This document shows positions 34,336 through 44,564 of a stretch of 64,000 nucleotides of DNA, piece by piece. The stretch lies in assembly GCA_937991535.1 (NCBI GenBank), contig CALKHN010000040.1:49619-113618 (forward strand), given 5' to 3'. The notes under the pieces are model-generated. The model did not search any database and was not told where the DNA came from. It worked only from the letters and a program-made list of their open reading frames with translations. Source of the stretch: an uncultured Sphingobacteriales bacterium. Lineage in GTDB: Bacteria > Bacteroidota > Bacteroidia > Chitinophagales > Chitinophagaceae. The position numbers were made by a program, and so were the translations under genes. The stretch's first letter is position 1. Every line of letters starts with the position of its first letter.

Positions 34336-36027
34336 TTAAGGCATCCAGAACACTTTAAATTCTGAAGGCGTTTTTTGTGCCGGGGCATTGGGGTTCGTTT
34401 CCAGTTCATCCTGTGCCCAGGGCAATGAAAGCGGGTAAGGCAAAGTGCGAAGTACCGGTACTTTGGCCTGTGCTCCGGGGTTCATTGGATCGCCATCAAT
34501 AGGCGGTTGCACAAAGCCTCCCGGCGCGTGTTCGGGATTATTGGGATCGAACATTACCGGGTAGCCCGTTCTTCTGTAATCTGTATACTGATCTATTGAA
34601 CTGCCTATGCTGGATAGCCATTTTTGAGTCATAATAATTTCCAGTTTCCCGGCAGCGGAAGCCGCGTCGAAATTGAGAAGTATTTCATCAATGTATTTCA
34701 TCATTGGCGATGCAGGCGTTTCGTCGAATATGGCGGGAACGGTTTGAGAAGGCTTTACATAGTTGGCAATGGTATAATCAATCTGGTTAAAGGATTCCAA
34801 TACAGCCGCCTGGAATGTTGCCCTGGCATCACCGGCAATAATGCCTTCCTGTATTAATTCGCCTTCAAGGTATAGCCTGTCGGCGTAAGTAATAAACCTG
34901 TAGGGCGCAGCGCCAGTACCGCTGTTTGCAGAGGCAACACCACCAGTGCCTTCATCATATCTCCCTCCAACCGGGTAAATGCCAAACAAGCTAACGGTAT
35001 TTTGTTGTGACTTGGCCGAATTTTCGCCTTTTGATCCAAAAATGATGGTCACAAACGGACCGTCCCTGTATTCTGTACTATTATCCGGGGAACTTGTTGC
35101 TGTTTCCTGGTTATAAATATAATAGGGTATGCGGGGGTCTTCTATCCCGGCATTCATTTTTGGGTTATACCCCTTCATAATTTCATACAACCAGGGGCTT
35201 ACATGATTGGACCTTTGCGTAGCAAAATAATCACCGAATCCCGGGTTGCGGTCGTCGGTAGCGCCATTAGGACCATAAGGTAGCATAAATGATTCTTCCG
35301 TACTGCCGATCAAATCTCCGGCGCTGATTAAAGCATTTACAGGACCGGAAACGTCCTGCACTTTCCGTATCTGGGTATACAGTTTCAGTTTTATGGTATT
35401 GGCAGCCTTTATCCACTTTTGCGTTGAGCCTTTATAGATCAAATCATCATCATCAGGTGCATTTATATTCGCCGCTCCTGCATTGCCAAGATCGGCTATA
35501 GCCTCATCAAGCATGGCAAACAACTGAGGATAGATATCGGCGCCTCCGTCAAATTTGGGATACCGGATCCCTTCGGCTAATTTACCCACTTCAGAAAAAG
35601 GAACATCCCCGAATACATCTACCAACTGACTATATGCATACGCTTTCAACACTTTCGAAATGCCTGCATATATCATATCGTCGTTTGCTGTTGCATCTTT
35701 AATGATCTGATCAAGGTTGGCAATAGTGGTACGGTATAACCTGGGCCACGACTGGGTAAGAAAAAATTCAACCCCCGTAACGGCATAATCGTTTGCCTCT
35801 TCGCGGGTACTCATCTGGTGCGTATATACCGCCAGATCCTGCGAAAGCCCGGTACCAATGGTGAGCGAGTTACCCAATGCAACTTCTGCATTCGTGAGCA
35901 AAGTTGTTAAAGGTACTTTTACCGGGTTGTTGGGGTTATCATTTATATCCAACTGCTTTTTGCATGAAACAAAAAGCATCAGCCCCGGTATAATAAATAA
36001 TGAGTTCTTTATTTTATTTAGTATCAT
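34336..36027 (-). CDS. SusD/RagB-type nutrient-binding lipoprotein
   Basis: A 563-residue outer-membrane lipoprotein (lipobox LMLFVSC, Cys22) that caps the SusC channel and binds substrate. The opening NPVKVPLTTLLTNAEVALG and helical repeats fit the SusD-like_2 branch of SusD rather than the glycan-PUL SusD with CAZymes. It follows the SusC gene by about 28 bp on the same strand and precedes the lipoprotein gene at 33438. Substrate is unknown. Confidence 0.86.
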   Translation of the reverse strand: MILNKIKNSLFIIPGLMLFVSCKKQLDINDNPNNPVKVPLTTLLTNAEVALGNSLTIGTGLSQDLAVYTHQMSTREEANDYAVTGVEFFLTQSWPRLYRTTIANLDQIIKDATANDDMIYAGISKVLKAYAYSQLVDVFGDVPFSEVGKLAEGIRYPKFDGGADIYPQLFAMLDEAIADLGNAGAANINAPDDDDLIYKGSTQKWIKAANTIKLKLYTQIRKVQDVSGPVNALISAGDLIGSTEESFMLPYGPNGATDDRNPGFGDYFATQRSNHVSPWLYEIMKGYNPKMNAGIEDPRIPYYIYNQETATSSPDNSTEYRDGPFVTIIFGSKGENSAKSQQNTVSLFGIYPVGGRYDEGTGGVASANSGTGAAPYRFITYADRLYLEGELIQEGIIAGDARATFQAAVLESFNQIDYTIANYVKPSQTVPAIFDETPASPMMKYIDEILLNFDAASAAGKLEIIMTQKWLSSIGSSIDQYTDYRRTGYPVMFDPNNPEHAPGGFVQPPIDGDPMNPGAQAKVPVLRTLPYPLSLPWAQDELETNPNAPAQKTPSEFKVFWMP

Positions 36028-36055
36028 AATTAATAATTTTGGTTATCCATATTTA

Positions 36056-39000
36056 TTAAAAAGTAACCAGCAGGTTAATACCATATCTTTTGGTGGTTGG
36101 CGCAGCAGACAACTCAAAGCCCTGGCTGTTGTTGGTTCCAAAAGAACCCACTTCCGGATCGAAATTGGTATATTTAGGAAAATTAGGCGCCAGGTACCAG
36201 AGGTTTCTGCCCGTAAAAGTTAGGGACATTGACCCGATGGGCGTTTTATTGAATATAGATTTTGGGAACTCATACCCAAGTGAAATTTCCCTTAGCCGGT
36301 AAACCGTAGCATCATATATGCTGAATTCAATTGGCCCGTTAATGGCAAAGCTGGCATTCACACTGCTCGAAGCAAAATACAAATCATTTACCGGTATGCG
36401 GGTTTGATTGGGAATGGTTTTACCACCATCTAAAATAGGTTTCTCTGTTAGCGGATCACCGTATACGCCGGGGATTACAACTGAGGTTTCCCTGTCTTCT
36501 GTATCCTTTGTAACGCCGCGTCCCATTAAAGAATTTACGGTAACAGAATACAGGTCGCCGCCTTTGGTCATATCAAACAGCACATTAAGCATCAGCCCTT
36601 TATAGCTCAGTATATTGGTAATGCCGGCTTTATAGTCGGGATTTGGGTTTCCAACATATGCCAGCTCTGTTGATTGAATGAGCGTTCCGGTTTGAGGATT
36701 GATCAAAAAATTACCCTGGTCGTCCCGAACGGCTACAGTTCCTCTAAAATAACCATAAGGCATTCCTGCCTCCAGGTAGGTATTTAAATCACCCAGCGGG
36801 TTATTCGGATTAAGGACCATTCTTGTAACTCCTTCTGTTAATTCATCAACTGTATTCTTGTTTTTGGTAAATACGCCCCTTATCTCCCAGCCAAAATTGC
36901 GGGTTTGTACAGGCCTGAGATTCAACGACACTTCTACGCCTTTGTTGCTGATCTTTCCAAAATTAGTATACAAATCAGCATATCCCGAACTGGCAGGGAG
37001 TGAGATAGGCGCAAGTAAGCTGGTGGATGTTCTTTTGTATAGGGTAACATTTAAAGAAATTCTCCTCTTTAAAAAACTTAAATCAGTGCCCACTTCAATT
37101 TCCCGGGTAAATTCAGGCTTTAAATTAAGATCATAATAGGTTGTTCCCAGTGAAGCACGGGGTTGCCCGAGGAAATTGGTATTAAAAGAATATACATTCT
37201 GCAAAGAATAAGGATTAGCATCCCTGCCTACTTTTGACCAGCCGACCCGTATTTTCCCATAATCCATTACATTGTTGTTAATGCCAAGCGCATCGCTGAA
37301 TACAAATGAAACGGATGTGGCAGGATAAAAATAACTTCTGCTTTCAACGGGTAAAGTAGAAGACCAGTCATTGCGCCCGGTAAGATTCAAAAACAAGTAA
37401 TTTCTGTACCCCAGGGTAAAGTCCCCATAAACACCAATAATACTCCTCTTTGAATAGTAGTCAAGGTCAAATTTTTGCTGCACCGTATTGAGCAAATTGT
37501 GAATCCCCCGTGTAATGAACTCATTGCCGGTGTTTTGTTCGTCGTCTATTATACGCTGGTTGTAATTGGTGCCCACAATGCCGCGCAAGCTAAAATTTTC
37601 ACCAATATCCGGTGTTAAAGTAAACATGAGGTTGGATTCAGTTTCCTGCTTGCGATAGTTTTCAACAATCAGTCTTCCTTTCTTCTCGGCCGCCCTGGAT
37701 CCAATTTCGGTTACTTCATTTCTGTTAAACGTAGAAATATTGGTACCAATTGAATAATCTATCTTTATCCAATTTGTAATATTATAATCGGCATGAGCAT
37801 TCGCTATAATACGATCTTCTTTGGTGGTAGCCACATTGTATTTGGCCGACCATAATGGATTATCAAATTGGCCTGCCGGACCAGGAACCAGCATATTGCC
37901 ATTTTCATCTTCAAAGGGTAAGTCGTAATTCCAGCTTCTTCCTAAAAATAAAGAACGGGCAAACATTGAGGCAGAGCCGTCAAACTGGTTCTCCCCAAAA
38001 TAACCGCCTTTTTGCGTAGAGCGTGAATAACTGAAGTTACCTCTCAGGTTAATTCCCATATTGAGTTTGGTAGATCCTCCCAAACCAATATTGTTCCTTT
38101 TATAAGATGAATTTTGTACATACCCCTTATGTGACAGGTTTGAGGCCGTAAGCGCAACGGAGTTTTTTTCGTCTCCGCCACTGAGCCCAATTGAGTTTTC
38201 ATATACCGTGCCCATTCTGAACAAACTTTTTGTATTGTTTGGATAGGCCTTATAAACGATATTATCAGAAGGAAACATATCAGGATACGCTTCCCGATAG
38301 CCGTCATAGAGTGGAATGGAATCTCTTGTTCCAAATTTAGCGCCCCAGGAACCATTTGAATTAGACCAATTGCCGTACGACCCTACCCCATAAGTATTCT
38401 GATATTCCGGAAGATTAGCGATTTGTTCAAATGCCACAGAACTTTTGAAGGTCACTTCCATTCCTTTTCTACTTCTGCCGGCACTGCCGGATTTGGTAGT
38501 AATAATGATTACCCCATTAGATGCCCGGGAACCATATAAGGCAGCTGCAGCAGAGCCCTTTAATACGTTCATGCTGGCTATATCATTGGGGTCTAAACTT
38601 GAAAGACCTGTTGAATAAGCCGTACCACCAAGGGCCTGGTCGCTCGTAGCTACCTGGTCGTTGCTAAAAGGAATACCGTCTACTACTATGAGTGGTTCAT
38701 TATTACCAAAGAATGAAGTATTGCCCCTGATTTGAATACGGGTAGCCGAACCGGGCGTACCCTGGGAAGAACGAATGTCTACACCGGCCACCTTGCCCTG
38801 CATGCTTTTCAACACATCGGGTTCAGATTTTTGAACCAATGTACCCGGGTCAACCTTACTTACGGCATAACCCAACGCCTTTTCGGTTCTTTTGATCCCC
38901 AAAGCGGTAACCACCACCTCCTGTAAGTTTGTAGCTGATGTTAATGCTACCGCTAAAACAGATCTGCCCGCAACGGGAATTTCCTGTTCTTCGAAACCGG

Positions 39001-39220
39001 CTGCGCTCACAACAAGCGTTGCCCGTGGGCCAACAGAAATGGAAAAATTGCCATTCTCGTCAGCGGCTACCCCGGTTGTGGTATTCTTTTCTCTAATAGA
39101 AGCAAAAGGAACGGGATTGCCTTGTTCATCAACAACCCGGCCGGTTACTGTTGTTGTTTGAGACCAGGCCAATGCTGAGAATAACATAAGCATTGTTAGT
39201 AGTGGTAAGATTTTTTTCAT
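36056..39220 (-). CDS. SusC/RagA-type TonB-dependent receptor
   Basis: Outer-membrane beta-barrel porin of 1,054 residues with signal peptide, a carboxypeptidase-regulatory-like domain (VTGRVVDEQGNPVPFASIREKNTTTGVAADENGNFS near 25-60), a TonB-plug domain (VLKSMQGKVAGVDIRSSQG; SAAAALYGSRASNGVIIITTKSG) and a C-terminal barrel ending in FELSAAPTTKRYGINLLVTF. It works with the SusD-like lipoprotein as a pedal-bin transporter for large nutrients. No glycosidase, sulfatase or peptidase gene lies next to it. Confidence 0.92.
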   Translation of the reverse strand: MKKILPLLTMLMLFSALAWSQTTTVTGRVVDEQGNPVPFASIREKNTTTGVAADENGNFSISVGPRATLVVSAAGFEEQEIPVAGRSVLAVALTSATNLQEVVVTALGIKRTEKALGYAVSKVDPGTLVQKSEPDVLKSMQGKVAGVDIRSSQGTPGSATRIQIRGNTSFFGNNEPLIVVDGIPFSNDQVATSDQALGGTAYSTGLSSLDPNDIASMNVLKGSAAAALYGSRASNGVIIITTKSGSAGRSRKGMEVTFKSSVAFEQIANLPEYQNTYGVGSYGNWSNSNGSWGAKFGTRDSIPLYDGYREAYPDMFPSDNIVYKAYPNNTKSLFRMGTVYENSIGLSGGDEKNSVALTASNLSHKGYVQNSSYKRNNIGLGGSTKLNMGINLRGNFSYSRSTQKGGYFGENQFDGSASMFARSLFLGRSWNYDLPFEDENGNMLVPGPAGQFDNPLWSAKYNVATTKEDRIIANAHADYNITNWIKIDYSIGTNISTFNRNEVTEIGSRAAEKKGRLIVENYRKQETESNLMFTLTPDIGENFSLRGIVGTNYNQRIIDDEQNTGNEFITRGIHNLLNTVQQKFDLDYYSKRSIIGVYGDFTLGYRNYLFLNLTGRNDWSSTLPVESRSYFYPATSVSFVFSDALGINNNVMDYGKIRVGWSKVGRDANPYSLQNVYSFNTNFLGQPRASLGTTYYDLNLKPEFTREIEVGTDLSFLKRRISLNVTLYKRTSTSLLAPISLPASSGYADLYTNFGKISNKGVEVSLNLRPVQTRNFGWEIRGVFTKNKNTVDELTEGVTRMVLNPNNPLGDLNTYLEAGMPYGYFRGTVAVRDDQGNFLINPQTGTLIQSTELAYVGNPNPDYKAGITNILSYKGLMLNVLFDMTKGGDLYSVTVNSLMGRGVTKDTEDRETSVVIPGVYGDPLTEKPILDGGKTIPNQTRIPVNDLYFASSSVNASFAINGPIEFSIYDATVYRLREISLGYEFPKSIFNKTPIGSMSLTFTGRNLWYLAPNFPKYTNFDPEVGSFGTNNSQGFELSAAPTTKRYGINLLVTF

Positions 39221-39546
39221 ACATAAAGTTTTAAAAAAGTCACAAATTCCTGACTTTAACTTGATTCAAGGACAATTGATTCTTAAATTCTGCTGCTTAG
39301 TAAATTTTGGAGAGTACGATCAGAAAGTAAAGATAATATATATATATAGAATATAAAAGCCATATAGATGATAGAAATTTTGGTATCAAAGTGCCGACTT
39401 ATTGGCGGTATTTTATTTATGCATAAATCCAAAGCGAAAGTAAATGTTATATGACATGTACATATTGTTATCAGAGGGAAACCCTTAATACGAAAAAAGG
39501 ACCGCCGGCTGGCAGTCCCTTTTGTATGCATATTTCCTTTAAATGG
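39221..39546. other. Intergenic region between the two SusC/SusD modules
   Basis: A 326-bp AT-rich stretch holding the leader of the SusC gene at 36056 and the terminator of the second module, with a TATATATATA run near 39340. No gene seen. Confidence 0.5.
39494..39524 (-). terminator. Terminator after the second SusD gene
   Basis: Read on the minus strand, AAAAGGGAC-TGCC pairs with GGCG-GTCCTTTT with one bulge and a short loop, followed by TTTTTCG. Located just after the SusD stop codon (39547). Confidence 0.65.
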
Positions 39547-40974
39547 TTAAAACTTATCCCACCACAATTTAGTTTCTACGTCGTCTCCACCAATAGCAGA
39601 TGAAGCAGAGGTATAGTTTGGACCGTTCAATTGTTGCTCATTCTGGGGATATTCGAGCCGCACGGGAAATCCGGATTTAGCAGCCGCAGGCTCAGATAAA
39701 ACCGGATAATCAAGTCTTCTGATTTCAGTCCATTCTTCAAATGGTCTGTTATACAATCCTATCCATTTTTGCAATCCAATCTTTTCTTTCCAGGTTCCGG
39801 TTGCGCTGGCATAGGCTACAGCAGGTTTTGCCAGGTAGGCATCTGCTTCAGCTTCAGTTCCACCCCAATATAAAATTGATGCTCTGATCGCATTTTCATA
39901 ATGTTCAGCCGCTGTACCATCAATGGCATATCCTCTTTCCACAGCTTCTGCACGAAAAAATTCTATTTCTACATAATCGAGAAGCAAAGAAGGAAAGTCG
40001 GGGGCAACCATTGCCTCGCTGGGCTTGGCTACTGTAGCAAAAGTATTATTGGCGCCTACAACTCCACCCACGTATACACCGTCGCTGTTCGGCCGGAAGT
40101 ACAGTGAAAGCCGGGGATCGCCCATTTCCTTTATTTTATCAATGAAAGGCTTTCCTGCTACCACATCCTGCCTGAGGCTTTGTACCAGGTCTACCCAAAT
40201 TGGATTGGTGTTAGGTGTTGCCGCCAGGTACGCAAATTTTGCATTATCATCTGCCGACATAAAAGCATTTGCATTTACAGATTCAACGATAGACTTTGCT
40301 TTGGCATCATCTGCATCGGCAATGGTCATCGCCATCCTGATCAAAAGGCTATTGCCGAATTTTTTCCAGCCAGCCACATCACCTCCGTATAACAAATCCT
40401 GTTCGTCTGATATACCTGGGAGCGCCGGATCAAGCGCAGCCACATCGGCTGTTAGCCTGGTAATCAAATCATCATACACCGTTTTTGCGTCATCGTATTT
40501 GGGAAAAAGGATGTTATAATCCAATGCATCCGTATAAGGAATATTTCCATACGTATTTACCAAAACGGTAAAAGTGTACACCTGCATCATGTCAATGATA
40601 GCCAGCTTATTCTTTTTCTCTGCTTCAGTTACTGTCTCGTCTTCCTGCAATAATCTCGCTGACTCTTTTAAATCGGTCAGTACATCGCGATACAATATTC
40701 TCCACCAGGTTTGGGGTATGTTACGGGTGATGAAATCGTAATTTGGTTCATCCTGGTAGGTTGTTGCTGCCCATTGCTGCAGCGTATATCTGAACACGTT
40801 AACATTTACATTTGCGCTGGTTAAGGCGTCCGTTAAATTTCTAACGCCATTTGAAAACAAAGCTTCAGCCGGCACATTGCTATAGCTCTTTGTTCTTTCG
40901 TTATAAGATTCAATGTCTTTTGTGCAGGATGCTAAAGTTAACACCGCCAAAGACACGATAATTAGTTTTTTCAT
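39547..40974 (-). CDS. SusD/RagB-type nutrient-binding lipoprotein, second module
   Basis: A 475-residue lipoprotein starting MKKLIIVSLAVLTLASC (lipobox LASC; Cys17). The SusD-like_2 fold is supported by SNVPAEALFSNGVRNLTDAL, IDMMQVYTFTVLVNTYGNIPYTDAL and GDVAGWKKFGNSLLIRMAM. The ATG at 40974 is preferred to an earlier in-frame ATG 9 codons upstream because the signal peptide starts there. It pairs with the SusC gene at 41048. Different in sequence from the SusD at 34336, so the two modules are not a recent duplication. Confidence 0.87.
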   Translation of the reverse strand: MKKLIIVSLAVLTLASCTKDIESYNERTKSYSNVPAEALFSNGVRNLTDALTSANVNVNVFRYTLQQWAATTYQDEPNYDFITRNIPQTWWRILYRDVLTDLKESARLLQEDETVTEAEKKNKLAIIDMMQVYTFTVLVNTYGNIPYTDALDYNILFPKYDDAKTVYDDLITRLTADVAALDPALPGISDEQDLLYGGDVAGWKKFGNSLLIRMAMTIADADDAKAKSIVESVNANAFMSADDNAKFAYLAATPNTNPIWVDLVQSLRQDVVAGKPFIDKIKEMGDPRLSLYFRPNSDGVYVGGVVGANNTFATVAKPSEAMVAPDFPSLLLDYVEIEFFRAEAVERGYAIDGTAAEHYENAIRASILYWGGTEAEADAYLAKPAVAYASATGTWKEKIGLQKWIGLYNRPFEEWTEIRRLDYPVLSEPAAAKSGFPVRLEYPQNEQQLNGPNYTSASSAIGGDDVETKLWWDKF

Positions 40975-41047
40975 ATTAAATACATTTAATAGTAGTATCA
41001 TTTTAAGTTCGTCCAGGCCTGCTTGCAGACGCTATTTCAAGCCAATC

Positions 41048-44000
41048 TTAGAAATTAAATTTCGCATTAAAGCCTACATAGCGCGTAGTGGGATATGCTC
41101 CGCTCTGGTATCCCTGGATATTTCCTGAAGAAAGATTTTCTTCCGGATCAGCATACGGCAGGTTTTTATGAATAATCCACAGGTTTCTTCCTAATACAGA
41201 AAATTCAATTCCTTTGAACGGTGAACTTCCTAATAAAGTTGAGGGCAGACTATAAGATAAACTCAATTCTCTTAGTTTAACATAGCTGGCATCGTATATA
41301 AAAGCGGCCTGGGGATTGCGTGCATAACCAAAAGTTCCAAAATTATTTTCCACTCTTTTATCATTTGGCTTACCATCGGCTGTAACGCCGGGCATTATTA
41401 CACCGCCACCATCAGCAATTGAATTTCTTGAAGGATTACCCAAATCATTAAGCGCTGCGGTTTCAGGATAAATGCCGGTAGCCAGTCCATAATACAGATC
41501 CAAAGAAAATACATCGCCGCCTTTTCTCACATCAATCAGGAAGCCCAATGAAAAGTTTTTGTACTTAAACGTGTTATAAACACCGCCAACCCAATCCGGG
41601 TTTATATTGCCAATAACAGTGGTGCTGGGACCGGTGTACGAGTAGCGGCCATTTGATTTTACCAATTTTTGCCCGTTTACAAGATCCCATGTTCTGCCCT
41701 GCAATGCACCGTAAGGTTCATTTAATGTGGCATTCAAACTAATACCCCCCTGGAAAGAACCCAATGGCAGATTTCTGGCTGTATCATACAGCGCCACAAC
41801 CTTGTTGCGGTTTTGTGTCCAGTTGAAGTTGATCGTCCAGGAAAAATCCTTGGTACGAACGGGAGTTGCATATAATGAAACTTCAACACCTTTATTTTCT
41901 ACCTCTCCTGCATTCACATATTTACTGCTATAACCGGTGGCTGTTGATACGTCTACAGCCATGATCTGATTTTTGGTGTTCGTGTTATAATAGGTAATAT
42001 CAAACCCTAACCTGCTTTGGAAAAAAGCCATTTCCAGCCCTATTTCCTTGCTTTCGGTTTGCTCTGGCACCAGTTCATTGTTGTTTTTTACTGATGGAAG
42101 CGTAAACAATATTGCGTTTCCGTATGGATCGGGCTTGGTGTAAATATCTTTTAAACTACCAAAGGGAGCATCATTACCAACAGTGGCGTAATTGGCTCTT
42201 AATTTACCGTAAGAAAGCCAGTCCACATATTTCAAATGATTGGAAAACAACCAGCTACCGGAAACCGAATAATAATTATAGGCGTTTTTATCGGTAGGTA
42301 AGGTAGATGATCTGTCTCTGCGGAAGGTACCATCAAGGAATAAGAAGTCATTATATCCCAGTGTTGCTCCTGCAAAATAACCGTCTACAGCTCTTCTGTC
42401 TTCACCTTCGGTGGGTGCGCTTGGCGGGTTAACAGAATTGGATACTGCATATAAGTTGGGAACCACCAAACCACCATTGGTGCTGGAGAAAACAGAATTT
42501 ATCGCGCTGCGCCTTACATTCAAACCGGCCAAAGCTTTTAAATTAAAGCTTTCTGAAAGGTCTTTATCAAAGTTGGCCATCAAGTCGTAATTGTATTCCC
42601 TGAATGTTCTGTTATACAAGCCATAAAAGGAAACTGCATTACTGCCAACTGCTATTCTTTCTTCCTGGTTTTCAGAATAAGAATCCAAAGAAACACGTCC
42701 CAAAATACCCAGCCAGTCGGTGATTTTGTAATTCAATGAAACATAACCGAAGTAACGGTCGCGCTGGTCTGTTTCATAGTTTTTGTATCTTGCCCAATAC
42801 GGATTATCAGTATAAATGGGGATTAAACCGTCGGGACTCGAAGGATCTGACCAGTTCCATGTTACATTTTTACCCGATCTGAAAAACGCGTCCCTTTGTT
42901 CATACACATCCATGTTTGCTTCATTCCATTGCCGGAAGCTCTGGTTTACATTCCAGTTATCGTAACCAGTACCATACCTGCCTTTGCCCTGTATTTTTGA
43001 AAAATTGATGCTTGCAGCAGCAGTTAACCGGGATGTAATATCGTAGGTAGAGCCCAGGTTAATAATATTTTTCAATACTCTGCTATTGGGTAAGGTTCCC
43101 TTTTCATCATTGCGCGTATAACTTAGTTTAAAAGTTCCTTTGTCACTGCCGCCACTAACGGCAACATTGTAATTGGTTGATACGGCTGTTTCATAAAAGT
43201 CGTCGGGGTGATGCTGTGCGGCAACCCAGGGGCGGGCTTTTTTGAAATTGGGAGAAGTAGGATCAAACGCGTCCCAGTGATAAACCATTAAGTTGGGATC
43301 AAATTTAGCACCGTATGAGGCATCTTCAGTAGTTGGCACAACCAAATCTTTGTTTCCATCACCATCCACGTCAAAATAGTACCAAAAAAGTGAATTGGGA
43401 GAAGTGGCAGGGTCAGAATAATCTGCTGAATATCCGGCTCCATACTGATTCTGGTATTTGGTATACGTGCTTTTATCAATAGATCCAACATTAAGGCCTG
43501 CATTAACCGTTACGCCCAAACCTCTTTTTGCTCTTTTGGTGGTGATCATAATTACACCATTGGCAGCTCTTGAACCGTACAATGCAGTTGCAGCAGCGCC
43601 TTTAAGCACGTTAATGGTTTCAATATCATCTGGGTTTATATCGGCTGCAGCATTACCATAATCAAAACCGCCACGGCCTGTTCTCTGATCGGAAGTATTG
43701 GTATTGGAGTTGTCAATCGGCACGCCATCTACAACAAACATCGCCTGGTTACTTTGCGTAAGCGACTTGGTTCCCCGAACAATAACGTTTGTTGATCCGC
43801 CGATGCCGTTTCCCTGCCTTATCTCCACACCGGAAACCTTTCCGGATAAAGCACTTGCGGCATTTCCGGTTCTGAGTTTACTGATATCCTCTCCACTAAC
43901 CTGCTGAGCTGCATAGGGAAGGGTGTTTTTGGCCCTGCGAACACCCAGTGCAGTTACTACTACTTCTTCAAGGTTTCCCTGGGCCTGTAATATCACGTCA

Positions 44001-44266
44001 TAGTTCAGGGCACTGCCAATTTTGAGCTCCTGTTCGCCCAGACCAGCTGCACTGATTATGAGTGACTGACCTTGCTGTACATCGATCCTGAATTTTCCTT
44101 CGGCATCTGCAGTGGTGCCTGTATTGGTTCCTTTGATCAGAATACTGGCATAGGGGATAACCTGCCCGTTTCCGTCTTTAACCGAACCGGTAACAGTTCG
44201 GGTTTGTGCAAACATTGCTACACTACATAGCAATAGAATTGCGTTTAGCAATAACTGTTTTCTCAT
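41048..44266 (-). CDS. SusC/RagA-type TonB-dependent receptor, second module
   Basis: A 1,072-residue SusC-type porin. Signal peptide MRKQLLLNAILLLCSVAMFAQ, then a CarboxypepD_reg-like domain (VTGSVKDGNGQVIPYASILIKGTNTGTTADAEG), plug (GNAASALSGKVSGVEIRQGNG; VLKGAAATALYGSRAANGVIMITTKR) and barrel that ends AYPTTRYVGFNAKFNF. Its promoter box lies 25-32 nt upstream. It works with the SusD at 39547 in uptake, with no enzyme genes beside it. Confidence 0.92.
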   Translation of the reverse strand: MRKQLLLNAILLLCSVAMFAQTRTVTGSVKDGNGQVIPYASILIKGTNTGTTADAEGKFRIDVQQGQSLIISAAGLGEQELKIGSALNYDVILQAQGNLEEVVVTALGVRRAKNTLPYAAQQVSGEDISKLRTGNAASALSGKVSGVEIRQGNGIGGSTNVIVRGTKSLTQSNQAMFVVDGVPIDNSNTNTSDQRTGRGGFDYGNAAADINPDDIETINVLKGAAATALYGSRAANGVIMITTKRAKRGLGVTVNAGLNVGSIDKSTYTKYQNQYGAGYSADYSDPATSPNSLFWYYFDVDGDGNKDLVVPTTEDASYGAKFDPNLMVYHWDAFDPTSPNFKKARPWVAAQHHPDDFYETAVSTNYNVAVSGGSDKGTFKLSYTRNDEKGTLPNSRVLKNIINLGSTYDITSRLTAAASINFSKIQGKGRYGTGYDNWNVNQSFRQWNEANMDVYEQRDAFFRSGKNVTWNWSDPSSPDGLIPIYTDNPYWARYKNYETDQRDRYFGYVSLNYKITDWLGILGRVSLDSYSENQEERIAVGSNAVSFYGLYNRTFREYNYDLMANFDKDLSESFNLKALAGLNVRRSAINSVFSSTNGGLVVPNLYAVSNSVNPPSAPTEGEDRRAVDGYFAGATLGYNDFLFLDGTFRRDRSSTLPTDKNAYNYYSVSGSWLFSNHLKYVDWLSYGKLRANYATVGNDAPFGSLKDIYTKPDPYGNAILFTLPSVKNNNELVPEQTESKEIGLEMAFFQSRLGFDITYYNTNTKNQIMAVDVSTATGYSSKYVNAGEVENKGVEVSLYATPVRTKDFSWTINFNWTQNRNKVVALYDTARNLPLGSFQGGISLNATLNEPYGALQGRTWDLVNGQKLVKSNGRYSYTGPSTTVIGNINPDWVGGVYNTFKYKNFSLGFLIDVRKGGDVFSLDLYYGLATGIYPETAALNDLGNPSRNSIADGGGVIMPGVTADGKPNDKRVENNFGTFGYARNPQAAFIYDASYVKLRELSLSYSLPSTLLGSSPFKGIEFSVLGRNLWIIHKNLPYADPEENLSSGNIQGYQSGAYPTTRYVGFNAKFNF

Positions 44267-44564
44267 GTTTTAATTTTTAAAATGAAGGGACAAAGATACA
44301 GAGATTTGACAAATATCAATTTTTTGTTAAATTTCTGAAATTTAATCCTGTATCCACTTTCAGACAAGAATCGGTTAAGTTTTGCTGCTTTTTTTTAAAA
44401 ATTAAGAGAGAAAAAATTTCATCTTTTTGAAATTACAATTATTGTTTATTCGTAGTAATTTAACTAATAAATAATAGTATATTTCCAGGGAAATAAAACG
44501 CATAAACACGCTTTTACAATCATTCACTTTTATCGTACCTGACCGGAGAGGAGCAAATACAATT
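44267..44564. other. Intergenic region upstream of the second SusC gene
   Basis: 298 bp, AT-rich. Holds the SusC promoter box and leader; no gene or RNA seen. The MMPL gene ends at 44565 on the same strand. Confidence 0.5.
44291..44298 (-). promoter_or_regulatory. Bacteroidota -7 box (TATCTTTG) for the second SusC gene
   Basis: Exact TAnnTTTG match on the minus strand, 25 nt before the ATG at 44266. Confidence 0.55.

Noticed and set aside
39330..39360. TATATATATA run as a special repeat or origin element
   Set aside because: It is a short AT run without DnaA boxes or other structure.
42100..43700. Several 60-100-residue reading frames opposite the large SusC genes
   Set aside because: They sit antisense within conserved SusC/SusD coding sequence and have no promoter or ribosome-binding features.
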